DNA from: Symsagittifera roscoffensis
Lineage: Eukaryota; Xenacoelomorpha; Acoela; Convolutidae
Assembly: GCF_963678635.1 (NCBI RefSeq)
Contig: NC_087070.1
Span: forward strand, 26,098,007-26,162,006
Length of the DNA stretch: 64,000 bases
Reading direction: 5' to 3'
The position numbers were made by a program, and so were the translations under genes. The notes beneath the pieces are model-generated. The model searched no databases and was not told the DNA's origin. It saw nothing but the letters and a program-made list of their open reading frames with translations. Positions 62,331-64,000 of the stretch are shown here, piece by piece (the first letter of the stretch is position 1; each line of letters begins with the position of its first letter).

Positions 62331-62971
62331 TCTGATTATAATTGATAAGCTCTATAGTTTTTTTCGTTCAGGAAATAAAGCTTTTCAAAATTGTTTTTTT
62401 TTCTTACCGAAAAGTAAAATAATCAACTCTAACCGTGAGGGGGCTAATAAAAACAACAATATAAACTTATCAATATCACAGCATTTAATTTAATTCCACG
62501 TGGGTGTGATAAAGATAATCCACAATACGCGCGCGGTGAAATTGAACCGTCAAATTCAAGAGAAAACATTCACCAACCAAAACTTTATTCCATTCCCGTT
62601 TCCATGGAGTGCCCGAAAAATGACCATTTTTAACCCCCCTTAAAACATGTGTGTCCGAAAAAGTAGGAGATTTAACCCCTTGGGGGGTTAAAAGTGGTCT
62701 TTTTCGTAGCCACTTTTACATACTATTAAAATTCCTCAGCAGAGTAAAATGCCTAAACACTGAAACAAACCAAATCAATCTTAGGATTACCAATTTTTCC
62801 ATAACTATATACCGAGACTCATCGAAAAACTCCTTCCTTTCTGCAAGTTTTACGAAAAGACACAGCTCATAACTGACCATGCTCATAAAAGCACTGGACA
62901 CTGTTGACATCGTTATAATTAAAACAACACAGGCAACTCGAATTGCCAAACCTGGAAAACAAGTTGTATTA
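62331..62971. other. AT-rich region with a hairpin, no gene seen
   Basis: It contains the inverted repeat at 62610-62706 and otherwise nothing I can support. Confidence 0.5.
62610..62706. repeat. Imperfect inverted repeat (about 26-base arms)
   Basis: The left arm CCGAAAAATGACC followed by ATTTTTAACCCCCC (62610-62636) pairs with the right arm GGGGGGTTAAAAGTGGTC followed by TTTTTCG (62683-62706), with a loop of about 45 bases that has a second TGTCCGAAAAAG. It may be a small foldback element or a transcribed hairpin. Confidence 0.75.
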
Positions 62972-63349
62972 CTAAAAGATGCTAGTTACCACCAAGGAGG
63001 ATTCGTCCTTATGATCCTTCATTTGGTCACTTTGATCCTTCACTAGATCCTTCATTTGGTCACTGAACTCCTCTGGCTGATGTGTTGAGCCGTCTCTCCT
63101 TGCAATGTTGTTTGTCCCGCCGAGAATCGCGATTTTCTTAATTCGTAGGCGACTAAAATCGTCCATTATCCTCCTCTCGGACAGTTGGTGAATCTGCGCA
63201 CCGGGACTAGTCACAACCTTCGCGTTCTTGATAAAGAGCCCATTCACAATGGAATCGCCCAGAACAGCGAATTCGAGATGGTCTGTGGTTTCCGTGGTGA
63301 TCTCCTCACGGTACGGTTTGTCACCTCTTCTCGCTGGTACTTTATTCAC
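62972..63349 (-). pseudogene. SGNH-hydrolase-like fragment of another retroelement
   Basis: The frame of 125 codons contains FAVLGDSIVNGL (block I GDS), VTSPGAQIHQL (Gly block) and IAILGGTNNIARR (block III, with GTNN in place of GTND). It then runs into a low-complexity repeat (DQMKDLVKDQSDQMKD) and stops before a DxxH block. The pattern is that of esterase domains in CR1/L2-like ORF1 proteins and of ORF2 in the giant elements here. It is probably a partial element that extends past the right edge on the upstream side. Confidence 0.5.
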
Positions 63350-63549
63350 ACCCTCCTTGGACGCTAAGTCTTATTCCAACCCCCTCTTCCTCCCACCTCT
63401 ATCGCTCCTACCCTTTCCACTCATTTTCATTCACGACCTGAAAAATTAATGAGGTAATCCTCCATTGGATACTTACATTACTTCTTCGGCGTTTGAAATT
63501 AGAGAACAGACTTGGAAAAGGAAAAAAACATGTTAGGTAAGGCGGAGCC

Positions 63550-63983
63550 TTCAGGAAGGGGTTCCTCCTTGCTTCACAACCCCTTGCACCCTGCGAAGGT
63601 GTCTGGCCATGTTGGTCTTGGTCTGTTTTCCTCCGCAGATATGACATGACTCTCGGGGCCAGACTCGGGGTTGTGTTTGCACCTCAGCTTCACAGGCTTT
63701 GCTGTTTGTCAGTTGTGCCTTTCCGTTAAACGCTCGAAAGCATCATGTGCACTTGAACGATGCGTTCGATTCACAGTGCATTCACCTTTCATGTTGGCTG
63801 AGACCTCCTTTTGATCTGCATACACTGGTGCAGCCTTCCCACCTGCATGTAAAGCCTTCCGCTTTCTCTATTTGTTCGGGGCTCTGTGTCCTGGTTGGTT
63901 TGGGATAGTGTTTTCCCGTCAGGCGCATCTTTTCCTCCCATTCGATCAAGAATATCTCGCGCTTCTTTACCAAACTTCTCCAT
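63550..63983 (-). pseudogene. C2H2-type zinc-finger coding remnant, runs to window edge
   Basis: On the minus strand a frame gives FTCRWEGCTSVCRSKGGLSQHER, then FKCTxCFRAF, then SCHICGGKQTKTNMARHLRR, i.e. three finger-like Cys/His groups interrupted by stops. Fingers with SKGGL or TNMARH loops are typical of nucleic-acid-binding N-termini of non-LTR retrotransposons. It lies upstream of the SGNH fragment on the same strand, with a possible short intron or break (GTAAGT at about 63473, TTTTTCAG at about 63434) between them. Probably one broken element. Confidence 0.4.
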
Positions 63984-64000
63984 CCTTTCCTGTTTCTGGA

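Overview
The window is nuclear DNA of an invertebrate metazoan. Host genes carry GT-AG introns, there are no bacterial gene signals, and remnants of several animal transposon classes are present. I cannot name the phylum from the sequence alone. About 45 of the 64 kb is retrotransposon. The dominant occupants are two copies of one family of giant Ty3/gypsy-type LTR retrotransposon, lying tail to tail.

Layout. (1) 1 to about 21249, plus strand: an older, decayed copy that starts inside its 5' leader (its 5' LTR lies left of the window). It has a G-rich minisatellite leader, a broken gag-pol (1869-10654), a roughly 500-base gap with a 3' splice site, a broken second polyprotein ORF2 (11158-20043), a polypurine tract and a 3' LTR beginning at 20472. 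(2) 21291-45864, minus strand: a complete, young copy of 24.6 kb. It has 921-base LTRs that differ at only four positions by eye, a 3 kb leader rich in TCCGGA-containing repeats, a candidate primer binding site, gag-pol (41958-32355) and ORF2 (31948-23031). Each polyprotein of this copy is interrupted only once or twice. (3) 45952-46441: a shorter solo LTR of a related family just upstream of a host gene. (4) 46469-49987: a MARF1-like gene (NYN nuclease, RRM, LOTUS domains), followed by two tandem 3.09 kb units that carry only the gene's first few codons fused to its 3' end, plus a decayed reverse-transcriptase tail. (5) 57711-58669: a small two-exon gene resembling PNRC decapping coactivators. 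(6) 59.3-64 kb: AT-rich sequence with a 75-base tandem repeat, tRNA-like SINE pieces, hAT-like and Polinton-type DNA polymerase B remnants, a hairpin, and a minus-strand element fragment with C2H2 fingers and another SGNH-type esterase motif.

How the parts fit. Gag-Pol of the giant element has the normal order (coiled-coil N-terminus, capsid, two zinc knuckles, protease, RT, RNase H, integrase, GPY/F module). It then continues about 400 residues into a C-terminal domain that looks like a macro (ADP-ribose binding) domain. ORF2 is a second polyprotein of nearly 3000 residues: an N-terminal coiled coil, an SGNH-hydrolase domain with all catalytic blocks (GDS, GTND, DGIH), a second SGNH-like region, and a very long conserved part with no family I recognise. 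Both copies keep a 3' splice site just upstream of ORF2, so ORF2 is probably made from a spliced subgenomic RNA, in the position where retroviruses carry env. The giant size, the esterase, the macro-like domain and the huge conserved ORF2 are the most unusual content of the window.
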